NCBI GenBank assembly: GCA_031181145.1
Contig: JAPSLB010000001.1
Span: 87,775 to 151,774, forward strand
DNA length: 64,000 nt
Reading direction: 5' to 3'
Origin: Microvirga sp.
Lineage (GTDB): Bacteria > Pseudomonadota > Alphaproteobacteria > Rhizobiales > Beijerinckiaceae
Of the stretch, positions 8,645 through 17,532 are shown in pieces. The number at the start of each line of letters is the position of its first letter. Position 1 is the first letter of the stretch. Position numbers and translations under genes: made by a program. The notes under the pieces are model-generated. The model saw only the letters and a list, made by a program, of their open reading frames with translations, made no database searches and was not told the origin of the DNA.

Positions 8645-9982
8645 TCAGGCGACCTGCTTCAAGGCGTCAGACAGGGTTCCGATGATCGCATCGATGTGGG
8701 AGGTCTCTACGATCAGCGGCGGCGACAAGGCAATGATATCGCCGGTCACCCGGATCAGCAGCCCTTTCTCGTAGCAGTCGACGAAAGCATCGTACGCCCT
8801 GCCTCCTGGGGCTCCGGCGCGGCTTTCCAACTCGATACCAGCGATGAGACCGATGGTCCGAATGTCAACGACATGTGGCAATCCTTTCAGGCTGTGAATC
8901 GCATCATGCCAGTAGCTCTCGATCTCCGAGGCCCGGGTGAGCAACTCTTCTTCCTGATAGATGGAGAGTGTCGCCAGTCCCGCGGCGCAGGCCGCAGGAT
9001 GACCTGAATAGGTATAGCCGTGGAACAGCTCGATCTGGCTTTCGGGGCCTTGCATCAGCGCGTCATGAATCTTTCGGCTGGCGAACACGGCCCCCATCGG
9101 GATGGCGCCGTTGGTGAGGCCCTTGGCGGTCGTCACGAGGTCCGGAACGACACCGAAGTAGTCGACGGCGAACGGCGCACCGAGACGTCCGAAGCCAGTG
9201 ATGACTTCGTCGAAGATCAGCAGGATGCCATGACGGTCACAGATCGCCCTCAAGCGCTCAAGATAGCCCTTCGGCGGGATGAGAACGCCGGTTGATCCTG
9301 CAACCGGCTCGACGATCACGGCTGCGATCGTCTCGGCCCCATGGAGCGTGACGAGGCGCTCGAGATCATCGGCGAGTTCAGCGCCATGTTCAGGCTGCCC
9401 TTTCACAAAGGCATTGCGAACCGGATCGTGGGTGTGCCGCAGATGATCAGTCCCGGGAAGCTGCGGAAAGACGCGGCGGTTGTTAAGGATGCCGCCAACC
9501 GAAATGCCGCCGAAGCCGACGCCATGATAGCCGCGCTCTCGCCCGATCAGACGCGTTCTCGTGCCCTGACCGATGGCGCGCTGATAGGCGATGGCGATTT
9601 TCAGTGCCGTGTCGACGGATTCCGAACCGGATCCGGTAAAGAATACCCGATCGAGACCGGCGCTCGGCCCGCCCGGCGCGATGGCGGCAAGACGCTCGGC
9701 GAACTCGAAGGCGATCGGATGCCCCATCTGGAATGAGGGGGCATAATCCATCGTGGCGAGTTGCCGTCCCACGGCGTCAGCGATCTCGCGACGTCCGTGG
9801 CCGGCGTTCACGCACCACAAACCTGCCGTGCCGTCGAGGATCTGGCGGCCGTCATCGCTCGTGTAATGCATCCCTTCCGCTCTTACGAGCAGACGGGGCG
9901 AGGCTTTGAACTGCCGGTTTGCCGTAAAGGGCATCCAGTAGCTGTCGAGCCGGAAGCTGTTGTGTCTTTGAGGAGCATTCAT
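8645..9982 (-). CDS. Class III aminotransferase, probable beta-alanine/omega-amino acid:pyruvate transaminase
   Basis: A 445-residue PLP enzyme. Class III features are FFTGSGSESVDTALKIA (phosphate-binding loop), ERGYHGVGFGG, LLIFDEVITGFGRLG (the Asp that contacts the PLP pyridine nitrogen) and VTTAKGLTNGAIPMGAV with the Schiff-base Lys. The N-terminus (SYWMPFTANRQFK) matches omega-amino acid:pyruvate transaminases, which convert beta-alanine and pyruvate to malonate semialdehyde and alanine. It faces a divergent XRE-cupin regulator gene, which may control it. Other omega-amines (putrescine, taurine) are alternative substrates. Confidence 0.87.
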   Translation of the reverse strand: MNAPQRHNSFRLDSYWMPFTANRQFKASPRLLVRAEGMHYTSDDGRQILDGTAGLWCVNAGHGRREIADAVGRQLATMDYAPSFQMGHPIAFEFAERLAAIAPGGPSAGLDRVFFTGSGSESVDTALKIAIAYQRAIGQGTRTRLIGRERGYHGVGFGGISVGGILNNRRVFPQLPGTDHLRHTHDPVRNAFVKGQPEHGAELADDLERLVTLHGAETIAAVIVEPVAGSTGVLIPPKGYLERLRAICDRHGILLIFDEVITGFGRLGAPFAVDYFGVVPDLVTTAKGLTNGAIPMGAVFASRKIHDALMQGPESQIELFHGYTYSGHPAACAAGLATLSIYQEEELLTRASEIESYWHDAIHSLKGLPHVVDIRTIGLIAGIELESRAGAPGGRAYDAFVDCYEKGLLIRVTGDIIALSPPLIVETSHIDAIIGTLSDALKQVA

Positions 9983-10135
9983 GACCGTGATCCTTTCTAT
10001 GGAGGATCATGGCCATGAGCGGGAGATGCCAACAAGTCCTTTTCTTTGTTCCGCTAAGACACTGATATTGCTAATCTCGACACCGTATGTTTGTCTTATT
10101 CCGAACATGGGAAACACACGTATTGCGGTGACGAG
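9983..10135. promoter_or_regulatory. Divergent promoter region of the aminotransferase and XRE-cupin genes
   Basis: This 153-base gap must serve both divergent genes. An inverted repeat, TAAGACA (10055-10061) and TGTCTTA (10092-10098), is separated by 30 bases of AT-rich sequence, suggesting two half-sites for the neighbouring regulator. This is inference from position and symmetry only. Confidence 0.35.
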
Positions 10136-10684
10136 ATGGAATTCGATCTGGGTGGTCGGCTGCGCTATGTTCGGGGGCTGCATAATCTGTCCCAGCGCGA
10201 GCTTGCCAAGCGCGCCGGCATCACCAACTCGACGATCTCGTTGATCGAGTCCAATCAGACCAACCCGTCCGTCGGCGCGTTGAAGCGCATCCTGGACGGC
10301 ATCCCGATCGGTCTGGCGGAGTTCTTCGCCCTGGAACCGGAGAAACCGAAGCAGGCCTTCTACCGTTCCGACGAGCTGGTCGAGATCGGAAAGGGCAAGA
10401 TCTCCTACCGCCAGGTCGGAAGCAACCTATTCGGCCGTGCGCTCCAGATCCTCAAGGAGCGATACGAACCCGGCGCGGATACGGGCAAGGTGCCCCTGAC
10501 GCATCAAGGCGAAGAGGGCGGCATTATCCTGAGCGGGCGCCTGGAGGTCACGGTCGACGACGAGCGGCGGATACTTGGGCCCGGTGACGCCTATTACTTC
10601 GAAAGCTGGAGACCGCATCGCTTTCGCTGTGTCGGCCCGGTGCCCTGTGAGGTCGTGAGTGCCTGTACGCCGCCGACCTTCTAG
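10136..10684 (+). CDS. XRE-family regulator with C-terminal cupin domain (PuuR-like)
   Basis: A 182-residue protein from the ATG at 10136; a TTG at 10091 would add 15 residues that look unrelated. Residues about 5-60 form a Cro/CI helix-turn-helix (GGRLRYVRGLHNLSQRELAKRAGITNSTISLIE). Residues about 105-175 form a cupin (GEEGGIILSGRLEVTV, GDAYYFESWRPHRFR). Such regulators sense small molecules through the cupin and often control polyamine or amino-acid catabolism; PuuR of enterics is the type example. It is divergent from the aminotransferase, a frequent arrangement for regulator and target. Its own transcript converges with dadA at a shared hairpin. Confidence 0.85.
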   Translation: MEFDLGGRLRYVRGLHNLSQRELAKRAGITNSTISLIESNQTNPSVGALKRILDGIPIGLAEFFALEPEKPKQAFYRSDELVEIGKGKISYRQVGSNLFGRALQILKERYEPGADTGKVPLTHQGEEGGIILSGRLEVTVDDERRILGPGDAYYFESWRPHRFRCVGPVPCEVVSACTPPTF

Positions 10685-10706
10685 CGCCGCAAAGCGCTGA
10701 GCGTCT

Positions 10707-10744
10707 GTTGCCGACTGCTCCAGAACCATGGAGTGGTCGGCAAC
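10707..10744. terminator. Bidirectional hairpin between the XRE regulator and dadA
   Basis: GTTGCCGAC-TG-CTCC pairs with GGAG-TG-GTCGGCAAC, about 15 bp including two G:U wobbles, around an 8-base loop. It lies between two convergent genes and can serve both. Confidence 0.6.
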
Positions 10745-10781
10745 GAGTGCCGGTTTTGCGCGGGATCGGTCTTGTCTGGGC

Positions 10782-12062
10782 TCAAGCGGCCTGGAACCGC
10801 CACTCGTTTCTGTAGCGATCGACGGCGAGATCCTTGTGGGATACCTCGGGCGCCCGACCTGAGATCAGATCGGCGAGCACACGGCCGGAGCCGCAGGCCA
10901 TGGTCCAGCCGAGGGTCCCGTGACCGGTATTCGTGTACAGATTTTTATACCGCGTCGCTCCGACCACGGGGGTGCCGTCCGGCGTCATCGGCCGCAACCC
11001 GGTCCAGAAACTGGCCTGCCTGATGTCGCCGCCCTGCGGGAACAGGTCGGTGACCGAGTGCTCCAGCGTCGCTCGCCGGGGCGCCCTCAGGCGCTGGCTG
11101 AAGCCGGCCAGTTCCGCCGTGCCGCCGACCCGGATCCTATCCCCCAGGCGGGTGATCCCGACCTTGTAGGTCTCGTCCATCACCGTCGAGACGGGCGCCG
11201 CATCAGGGGTCGCGATGGGCATCGTCAAGGAATAGCCCTTCACCGGGTAGACCGGCAGGTGAATCCCCAAGGGCCTCACCAGTTGGGGCGTGTAGCTGCC
11301 CATGGCCGCCACATAGGCGTCCGCAGTGAGCACTTCGCCGCCGTTCACCTGCACGCCGTTGATCCGGTCGCCTTCCGTGAGCAGCTTCTGCACCGATGTG
11401 CCGTACCGGAACCGGACCCCCAACTGCTCCGCGATCGCGGCGAGCCGCTGGGTGAACAGGTGGGCATCCCCGGTCTCGTCCCCGAGGAGGCGCAGGCCCC
11501 CGGCAACCTTGCCCTTGACGAGCCCCAGTGCCGGTTCGACACCGACGCATCCCGTGGGATCGAGGATCTCGTAGGGGACGCCGTAGGCATCCAGAACCGC
11601 CGTGTCCTCGCCGATCCCGTCGAGCTGCTTCTGCGTGCGGAAAAGCTGCAGCAGCCCCTTCTCCCGGTGGTCGTAGGTGATGCCCGTTTCCTGCCGCAGC
11701 TCGCGCAGGCAGTCCCGGCTGTACTCCGCCAGGCTGACCATCCGGCTCTTGTTGCGCCGGTAAGCCTCTTCCGTGCAGTTGGCCAGCATATGCGCAAGCC
11801 AGCCCCAGAGGCGCAGCTCGGTGCGCGGCCAGAGCACCAGCGGCCGGTGCTTCATCAACAGCCACTTCATCGCCTTGACCGGGATGCCCGGAGCGGCCCA
11901 TGGCGCGGAGTAACCGGGAGAAACCTGCCCCGCATTGGCGAAGCTCGTCTCCATCCCGGCGGCAGGTTGGCGATCCACCACCGTCACCTCATGGCCTTGC
12001 CGGGCGAGATAATAGGCGGACGTGACGCCGACGACGCCGCTGCCGAGAACGAGAATGCGCAT
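10782..12062 (-). CDS. dadA: D-amino acid dehydrogenase
   Basis: A 426-residue FAD enzyme of the DadA type. The N-terminus is [20 protein letters not shown] (dinucleotide-binding fold), followed by the DadA block [22 protein letters not shown] and [13 protein letters not shown]. Near the C-terminus are [17 protein letters not shown] and [16 protein letters not shown]. It oxidises D-amino acids, chiefly D-alanine, to 2-oxo acids and ammonia, passing electrons to the quinone pool at the cytoplasmic membrane. An Lrp/AsnC regulator gene lies upstream on the same strand, the usual kind of control for dad genes. No alanine racemase gene (dadX) is adjacent. Confidence 0.93.
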   Translation of the reverse strand: MRILVLGSGVVGVTSAYYLARQGHEVTVVDRQPAAGMETSFANAGQVSPGYSAPWAAPGIPVKAMKWLLMKHRPLVLWPRTELRLWGWLAHMLANCTEEAYRRNKSRMVSLAEYSRDCLRELRQETGITYDHREKGLLQLFRTQKQLDGIGEDTAVLDAYGVPYEILDPTGCVGVEPALGLVKGKVAGGLRLLGDETGDAHLFTQRLAAIAEQLGVRFRYGTSVQKLLTEGDRINGVQVNGGEVLTADAYVAAMGSYTPQLVRPLGIHLPVYPVKGYSLTMPIATPDAAPVSTVMDETYKVGITRLGDRIRVGGTAELAGFSQRLRAPRRATLEHSVTDLFPQGGDIRQASFWTGLRPMTPDGTPVVGATRYKNLYTNTGHGTLGWTMACGSGRVLADLISGRAPEVSHKDLAVDRYRNEWRFQAA

Positions 12063-12423
12063 GGTTCTTGACCCTCAGGAATGGATGGACCGACTGTGGA
12101 AGCGGGAGCCCAAGCCGGTCAGCGGTTCGGGGCCGATCACGTCGGCCCGGTCGGCAGCCGCCGGCGTGAATGAACGAGCCGCCGCAATAGAGGTTGGACG
12201 GAGCAGCTGCACGGAAGGCCCCTCAAAGGATGACCTAACGTGACGAAATTCCTCCCGAATGTCCTGCGGAAGCGTCGCAGCGTTCGCGTATTTGCGTGGT
12301 TCCGGTGTCATAATATTCGATAGGATCGAATTTTCTTTCGCCGGGCGCGCGCCTGCGAACTTCCGCAAGGTAAGACCGGGCGGGGCATGCGGCAGCCGCC
12401 CGCGTTCGCGTCCGATCCGGCCA
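12063..12423. other. Upstream region of dadA
   Basis: No gene is seen. The region should hold the dadA promoter on the minus strand. It contains a perfect palindrome (12316-12332) and is bounded by the intergenic repeat that starts at 12424. Confidence 0.4.
12316..12332. promoter_or_regulatory. Perfect palindrome upstream of dadA, candidate Lrp-type operator
   Basis: ATTCGAT-AGG-ATCGAAT is a perfect 7-3-7 inverted repeat in AT-rich sequence, about 255 bases upstream of the dadA start and between dadA and the Lrp/AsnC gene. Symmetry and context suggest a regulator site; the protein is inferred. Confidence 0.35.
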
Positions 12424-12621
12424 GAGCATCGGACGTGAAAAGTGGAATCCGCTTTTGGGATCCGATCCGATGCTCCCTTCTTGAATGAGCGCATCGTCGG
12501 GGGCGGACCCGAAGGGCCGCGGCAGCGAAAACCGGAGCCGCTTTTCCGCACGATGCTCCCTTCCTGAATGAGCGCATCGCCCGCTGCGGAAAACCGGGGC
12601 CACTTTTCCGCACGATGCGCT
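12424..12621. repeat. Palindromic intergenic repeat, copy A (with tandem module)
   Basis: The first module is bounded by GAGCATCGGA (12424-12433) and TCCGATGCTC (12466-12475), with inner arms AAAAGTGG/CCGCTTTT. Two modules follow, each starting TGAATGAGCGCATCG and ending in the core CTTTTCCGCACGATGC. The last module ends GCACGATGCGCTAG, and this CTAG supplies the stop codon of the Lrp gene. The same family occurs at 20219-20332 and 25884-26014, with a diverged relative near 24430-24474. It resembles short palindromic repeats dispersed in Rhizobiales genomes. Confidence 0.8.
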
Positions 12622-13066
12622 AGAGATCCGGCGGCTTGATCACGGCCCGGATCGCAAAGCTCGATTGAATGCGGGCAACGCCGGGCAGGCAGGACAGAAC
12701 GTCCGTGTGGATGCGCTCGTAGCTCGCGGCATCGGGGACGGCCACGCGGAGAAGGTAATCGGACGTTCCGGTCATGAGATAGCATTCCCGGATGTCGGGA
12801 CACTGGCAGGCGGCCTTCTCGAAGCGTCTGAGATACTCGTCCGTCTGCCGCTCCAGGGTGATCTGCACGATGACGACCGTTTCGGACGGCGCGGCCCGAT
12901 CGTTGATCAGAGCGGAATATCCGCGGATCGTCCCGCTCTCCTCGAGAAGCCGCACCCGGCGCAGGCACGCCGAAGGGGATAGTCCCACCTTCTCTGCCAG
13001 GTCGGCGTTCGTGATACGCCCATCGGCTCGAAGGATGCTGATGATGCGCTGGTCTATCGCGTCCAT
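12620..13066 (-). CDS. Lrp/AsnC-family transcriptional regulator
   Basis: A 148-residue protein from the ATG at 13066 (MDAIDQRIISILRADGRITNADLAEKVGLSPSACLRRVRLLEESG). This start matches the family; a GTG at 13096 would add 10 residues. Residues 1-60 are the AsnC winged helix-turn-helix and residues about 65-140 the ligand-binding RAM domain (YLMTGTSDYLLRVAVPDAASYERIH). It lies upstream of dadA on the same strand and is the likely regulator of D-/L-alanine catabolism. Its stop codon lies inside repeat copy A, so the last residues may have been reshaped by repeat insertion. Confidence 0.88.
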   Translation of the reverse strand: MDAIDQRIISILRADGRITNADLAEKVGLSPSACLRRVRLLEESGTIRGYSALINDRAAPSETVVIVQITLERQTDEYLRRFEKAACQCPDIRECYLMTGTSDYLLRVAVPDAASYERIHTDVLSCLPGVARIQSSFAIRAVIKPPDL

Positions 13067-13181
13067 GGCACTCGGAGATCGGTCAGGTCGAAACACCTGT
13101 CTGAGACCACACTACGCGGTCGGCGATGCGGCGACCAGTGTTCGATCGAACGGCGGAATGGCTTGTCCAAAGCGAACGTGT

Positions 13182-13961
13182 TCAGCCCGTGCTCAGAAGA
13201 TCGGAGCGAAAGGATGCGTCGAGGCGCTGCATGAAGCTTTCCGCGCAGCACATATGCTCGCGCATGATCCGGCTCACCGCGCGGCGGTCCTTTGCGCGGA
13301 AGGCGGCCAGGAGATCGCGGTGGCTTGCCACGTTGTGCTGGCCGAAGGCTTCGTGCTCGTCGTACCGGTCGCTGCGGAACTCGACGAGATCGCGCAGGAG
13401 GCCGTTCAGGAAGCGGCAGATGAAGGCGAGCAGAGGATTGTCGCAGCTTTCGCAGAGAATGTCGTGGAACTCGATCTCGAGCCGCCGGCCGGAGACACGG
13501 TCGCCGCTGTCGCGCGCCTCGACGCATTGCTCGATATTGGCCTCCAGCCTCTTGAGCTGATCCTCCGTCAGGCGGCCGACGACGCTTTCCGCCAGGGACA
13601 CTTCGAGGCTGCGCCGGAGGACGTAGATCTGCTCGAAATCCAGCACCTGGAAGTGGAGATAGCTGCGCAGCTGCTGCATGGCCGCGTCGATGGAAACGGG
13701 CTGGATCTCGGCGCCGCCGTTGGGACCGGTCTGCATCTTCACGAGCCCCTGCACCTCGAGGGCCTTCAACGCTTCGCGGAGAGTGCCCTTCGCGCAGCCG
13801 TAATGCTGCATCAGGGTTTTCTCGTTGGGCAGCCGGTCGCCCGGCTTCAGGCCGTCCCGCGCGATCCAGCGCCTCAGGTCCTCGGCGATCTGGTCCGAGA
13901 GCTTCGTGCGCTGCATCCGTCCGCGCCCGCGGGGCGGAACGCCTTCGTTGTCGTTTGTCAT
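13182..13961 (-). CDS. GntR-family regulator with FCD ligand-binding domain
   Basis: A 259-residue protein from the ATG at 13961. The N-terminal winged helix (about residues 20-85) contains LSDQIAEDLRRWIARDGLKPGDRLPNE and CAKGTLREALKALEVQGLV. The C-terminal all-alpha FCD domain contains the metal/ligand motif region (EIEFHDIL, ASHRDLLAAF, MREHM). Its start overlaps the stop of the M81 hydrolase gene as ATGA, so it is the last gene of the liv-amidohydrolase operon and probably its autoregulator. The effector is likely the transported or hydrolysed compound. A longer reading frame upstream of the ATG lies inside the hydrolase gene and is not used. Confidence 0.88.
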   Translation of the reverse strand: MTNDNEGVPPRGRGRMQRTKLSDQIAEDLRRWIARDGLKPGDRLPNEKTLMQHYGCAKGTLREALKALEVQGLVKMQTGPNGGAEIQPVSIDAAMQQLRSYLHFQVLDFEQIYVLRRSLEVSLAESVVGRLTEDQLKRLEANIEQCVEARDSGDRVSGRRLEIEFHDILCESCDNPLLAFICRFLNGLLRDLVEFRSDRYDEHEAFGQHNVASHRDLLAAFRAKDRRAVSRIMREHMCCAESFMQRLDASFRSDLLSTG

Positions 13962-15460
13962 AGCCCAACAGCCTCGGGTATCCACGATCCATCTTGCTGA
14001 AGAGGGTATACCGGACGGGCGACTTTTTCGAAACGGAATAACTCGTAATCCGAGCTCGTCACGCCGCGGCTCGCACACTCGACGACGGCTTTCGCGATGG
14101 GCTCGAAAACGGGGCGGCAATACATGCGGGATTTCAGGATCAGGTACCGGCACGCACGCGGGTCGAGACCGACGCTCGTGAACACCGCGAGGTCCCACGG
14201 CTCGTGGGGCTGCTCGGTGACGAGCACCCGCGCCCGGCCGGTGTCCAGCACGGCGGCCCGCCCCATGAGGCAGCGCATGCCCGTATAGGTCGGCCCGCTG
14301 ATCGTATACTCGCCGTCGCCCAGAACGCGGACCACCCCGCCGAGCTCCAGCGGGCGCTTGGAGACGCCGATGCGAGGCATCGCCACGCGGTTGCCGATCC
14401 CGAGCTCTATCCGTGCTCCGACGCCAGCCGCCATCATGGCCGCCACGGCTTCAGGATCGCAGATCGGGCCCACGATGATGTCGTCGAGCCCCTGCTCCAG
14501 CGCCTCGCCGAGCACGTCCATGGTATCGCACGTGCCGCCGGACATGCAGTTGTCGCCATGGTCGAGCAGCAGCACGGGCCCCTGCCCCGCCCTTTCGGCG
14601 GATGAGCGCGCCGCGGCGATCGACTGGTGAAGCGGCTCCTCGTGATACACGAACTCGGCGCGGCGCTCCCACAGAAGCCCGCCGATGTCGCGCGCGACCT
14701 CCGCCGCGAGATCGGCCGTTTCCGCGACCGTGACAACCGATACGCCCGCCTCCGGGATGTCGGCGATGGGGAAGCCGCCGAAAACGCTGACGGCCAGCAC
14801 GCCGGGCCGCTCCTCCGCGGTTCGTGCAGCCGCGATCGCATCCTGCATGGCCCCGGGAACGCCGGTATTCATTTTCAGGGTATGAGCCAGTTGCGGCGGA
14901 TGGCACCAGGCCCGCTTCGGCGCGAGCCCCTCGGCGAGCATGCGCCCGATGAGCCGCGCCACATGGTCCCCGGTTTCGAACATGTCCACATGGGGATAGG
15001 TCTTGAAGCCGACCAGCACGTCGGCATTCGCGACCATTCGCGCGGTGATGTTGCCGTGGAGGTCGAGGGCGACCCCGACCGGCACGTCCGGCGCGACGGC
15101 GCGGATGCGGGCGAGGAGCTCGCCCTCGCCATCGTCCAGGCTCTCGGTCACCATCGCGCCGTGAAGATCCAGAAGGATCGCGTCGCACCCGCTCCCGACC
15201 GCCCCGACAATGGCCGCCGCCATGGCCTCGAAAGCGTCATCCGCCACAGGCCCGCTCGGGTTGGCCGTTGCGAAGACCGGCGTCGCCGCCTCCGCCCCGC
15301 GCTCTTCGGCGAAGGCAAGGAAGGCGCCCATCGCCGTGCGAGAGCCCCTGCCGGCCCGCATGGCATCCGTTCCCCAGCGGGGATCGAACGATGCAAGCGG
15401 CGTCGGCACCGGCGAGAAGGTGTTGGTCTCATGATTCATGCGGGCGACAACGAAGCGCAT
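13958..15460 (-). CDS. M81-family metallohydrolase (MlrC/microcystinase C-like)
   Basis: A 500-residue protein from the ATG at 15460 (MRFVVARMNHETNTFSPVPT). The M81 hallmarks are the N-terminal RMNHETNTFSP, AILLDLHGAMVTE, VGVALDLHGNIT and KTYPHVDMFETG, followed by the C-terminal MlrC block with LLLDHGDNCMSGGTCDTM. The founding member completes microcystin degradation, but most homologues sit beside peptide or amide transporters and act on unknown small substrates. Here it lies between an M20 amidohydrolase and a GntR regulator in a LIV-type transporter operon, which points to hydrolysis of an imported amide or peptide. His and Asp metal ligands appear intact. Confidence 0.87.
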   Translation of the reverse strand: MRFVVARMNHETNTFSPVPTPLASFDPRWGTDAMRAGRGSRTAMGAFLAFAEERGAEAATPVFATANPSGPVADDAFEAMAAAIVGAVGSGCDAILLDLHGAMVTESLDDGEGELLARIRAVAPDVPVGVALDLHGNITARMVANADVLVGFKTYPHVDMFETGDHVARLIGRMLAEGLAPKRAWCHPPQLAHTLKMNTGVPGAMQDAIAAARTAEERPGVLAVSVFGGFPIADIPEAGVSVVTVAETADLAAEVARDIGGLLWERRAEFVYHEEPLHQSIAAARSSAERAGQGPVLLLDHGDNCMSGGTCDTMDVLGEALEQGLDDIIVGPICDPEAVAAMMAAGVGARIELGIGNRVAMPRIGVSKRPLELGGVVRVLGDGEYTISGPTYTGMRCLMGRAAVLDTGRARVLVTEQPHEPWDLAVFTSVGLDPRACRYLILKSRMYCRPVFEPIAKAVVECASRGVTSSDYELFRFEKVARPVYPLQQDGSWIPEAVGL

Positions 15461-15545
15461 GCCAGTCCATCCTTGCGAAGGCGCTGCCCAGCGCCGATGA
15501 GGTTTCCGCATCCGGACGAGCCCGGAGCGGTTTGCCTGAGACTTT

Positions 15546-16799
15546 TCAGCTCGGGCGTTCCGTCCCGCGCCCGTCGTAGTCGAGAACGGCGCCGAGGAGC
15601 ACCTGCGTCCCCGCCGCGCATTCCTCGAGGGAGGTGCTTTCCTCCTCGTTGTGGCTCAGTCCGCCCGCACAGGGCACGAAGATCATGGCCGTCGGCGCGA
15701 CGCGGGCGATGTAGGCGGCATCGTGGCCTGCGCCCGAGATCATGCGGCGCGCCGGATATCCCGCCGCTTCCGCGCTCTTTTGCACGGAGGCAAGGCAATC
15801 GGCATCGAACCTGACGGCCGGCGACTCCCACACTTTCTTGAGCTCCGGTTCGAGATGCGCCTTGCGGGTCATCTCATCGATCGCGGCAAGGAGCTTCCGC
15901 TCCATGGCGTCGAGAACGGCATCCTCGGGATGGCGGAAATCCACCGTGAAGAACACGTGGCCCGGCACGACGTTTCGCGAGTTGGGCTGAACCTCGATCA
16001 AACCGACGGAGCCCACGGCGGACGGACCGTGCTCCAGCGCGATGGCCTCGATCCGGTCGATGAGCCGCGCCGCGCCCACCAGGGCGTCGCGCCGCATGGG
16101 CATGGGGGTGGAGCCCGTATGCGCCTCCCGGCCCGTGACGGAAATCTCGTACCAGCGCATGCCCTGGACGCCTTCGACGATTCCGACGACCTTCTCCTCC
16201 TGTTCGAGGATCGGCCCCTGCTCGATATGCAGCTCGAACATCGCCCCGAACCTGATCGATCCGGCCTTGGCGCTCCCCCGATAGCCGATCGCCTCGAGTG
16301 CCTCGCCGAACGTGACGCCCTGACGATCCTCCCGGCTGTCCGCGTAGGCCCGGTCGAAGACTCCCGCATAGACGCCGGACCCGAGCATGGCGGGCGCGAA
16401 GCGCGATCCCTCCTCATTGGTCCAGTTCACCAGCATGAGAGGCGCGTTCGTCTCGTAGCCTGCGTCATGAAGGGTCTTGAGAATCTCCAGGCCCCCGAGC
16501 ACCCCGAGGATCCCGTCGAACTTTCCGCCCGTGGGCTGCGTGTCGAGATGGCTTCCGATCGCGATGGGAGGGAGATCGGAGCGCCTGCCGGGGCGAACGG
16601 CGAACATGTTGCCGACCTCGTCGACCGTCACGGTGCAACCGAGTCTCTCGCATTCCTGTTTGAGCCAGTCGCGCACCTGCCTGTCGGCATCCGTCAGGGT
16701 CAGCCGCGCTATGCCGCCCCTCGGCGTTCCGCCGATCCCGGCGGTTTCCATCAGGCTGTCCCAGAGACGCCGGGCATCGATTTGAAGATTTGGAATCAT
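15546..16799 (-). CDS. M20-family amidohydrolase (N-carbamoyl-L-amino acid hydrolase/allantoate amidohydrolase type)
   Basis: A 417-residue binuclear metal hydrolase. Family motifs are GSHLDTQPTGGKFDGILGVLGGLE (first metal His and Asp), NWTNEEGSRFAPAMLGSG (Glu ligands and catalytic Glu), LHIEQGPILE, ISGAGHDAAYIA and the final His in CAGGLSHNEEE. Members cleave N-carbamoyl amino acids, beta-ureidopropionate or allantoate, releasing ammonia and CO2. It follows livF after 22 bases and precedes the M81 hydrolase by 85 bases in one operon, so it probably processes the transported compound. The motif set does not decide between the possible substrates. Confidence 0.88.
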   Translation of the reverse strand: MIPNLQIDARRLWDSLMETAGIGGTPRGGIARLTLTDADRQVRDWLKQECERLGCTVTVDEVGNMFAVRPGRRSDLPPIAIGSHLDTQPTGGKFDGILGVLGGLEILKTLHDAGYETNAPLMLVNWTNEEGSRFAPAMLGSGVYAGVFDRAYADSREDRQGVTFGEALEAIGYRGSAKAGSIRFGAMFELHIEQGPILEQEEKVVGIVEGVQGMRWYEISVTGREAHTGSTPMPMRRDALVGAARLIDRIEAIALEHGPSAVGSVGLIEVQPNSRNVVPGHVFFTVDFRHPEDAVLDAMERKLLAAIDEMTRKAHLEPELKKVWESPAVRFDADCLASVQKSAEAAGYPARRMISGAGHDAAYIARVAPTAMIFVPCAGGLSHNEEESTSLEECAAGTQVLLGAVLDYDGRGTERPS

Positions 16800-16821
16800 T
16801 CGTTTCCACCAGAACGTCGGG

Positions 16822-17532
16822 TCAATGGGCCTTCACGCCCAGATAGCGGTCCTTCGTCGCCTCGTCGGCCGCGAACTCGTCATGCGTGCCGTGATAGACG
16901 ACCCGGCCGAGCTCCAGGATGTAGTGGCGATCGGCGAGCTGCGTGCAGACGGCAAGGTTCTGCTCCACGAGCAGGATCGGGATTCCGGTCGCGCGGATCT
17001 TCCTGATCTGGTCGACGATCTCGTCGACGATGACGGGAGCCAGCCCTTCGACGGGTTCGTCCAGCATCAGGAGTTTCGGCGCGTTGAGAAGGGCGCGGGC
17101 GATGGCCAGCATCTGCTGCTCGCCGCCGGAGAGCTGGCCGCCTCCGTTGCGGCGGCGCTCTTCGAGGCGCGGAAAGATCCGGTACACGTCCTTCAGCGAC
17201 CATGGCGAGCCCTTCCGCTCCGCGATGCGCAGATTCTCCTCCACGCTGAGCAATCCGAAGATGCCGCGATGTTCGGGCACGAGGGCGAGGCCGCGCTGAG
17301 CGATCCGGTGAGGGCGCCATCCGGTGATGTCCGTTCCGGCGAAGCGCACGCGCCCGGCGCTCGGCGAGAGCAGGCCGCTGATGCTCTTCAGGGTCGAGGT
17401 CTTCCCCGCGCCGTTCCGGCCGAGCAGCGTCACGACCTCCCCCGCCCGCACCTCGAGCGTCACGCCCTGAAGGATATGGCTCTTGCCGTAATAGCCGTGC
17501 ACGTTCTCGATTTCGAGCAATGCGGAGGTCAT
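16822..17532 (-). CDS. livF: Branched-chain amino acid-type ABC transporter ATPase LivF
   Basis: A 236-residue ABC ATPase with Walker A GRNGAGKTS, signature LSGGEQQMLAIARALL and Walker B LLMLDEPVEGLAP. The sequence EHRGIFGLLSVEENLRIAERKG is typical of LivF. It energises uptake with LivG at the LivHM permease. Its ATG overlaps the livG stop as ATGA. Confidence 0.93.
   Translation of the reverse strand: MTSALLEIENVHGYYGKSHILQGVTLEVRAGEVVTLLGRNGAGKTSTLKSISGLLSPSAGRVRFAGTDITGWRPHRIAQRGLALVPEHRGIFGLLSVEENLRIAERKGSPWSLKDVYRIFPRLEERRRNGGGQLSGGEQQMLAIARALLNAPKLLMLDEPVEGLAPVIVDEIVDQIRKIRATGIPILLVEQNLAVCTQLADRHYILELGRVVYHGTHDEFAADEATKDRYLGVKAH

Noticed and set aside
12424..12621. CRISPR-like tandem repeat at copy A
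   Set aside because: Only two or three unequal palindromic modules, no regular spacers and no cas genes; it is an intergenic palindromic repeat.
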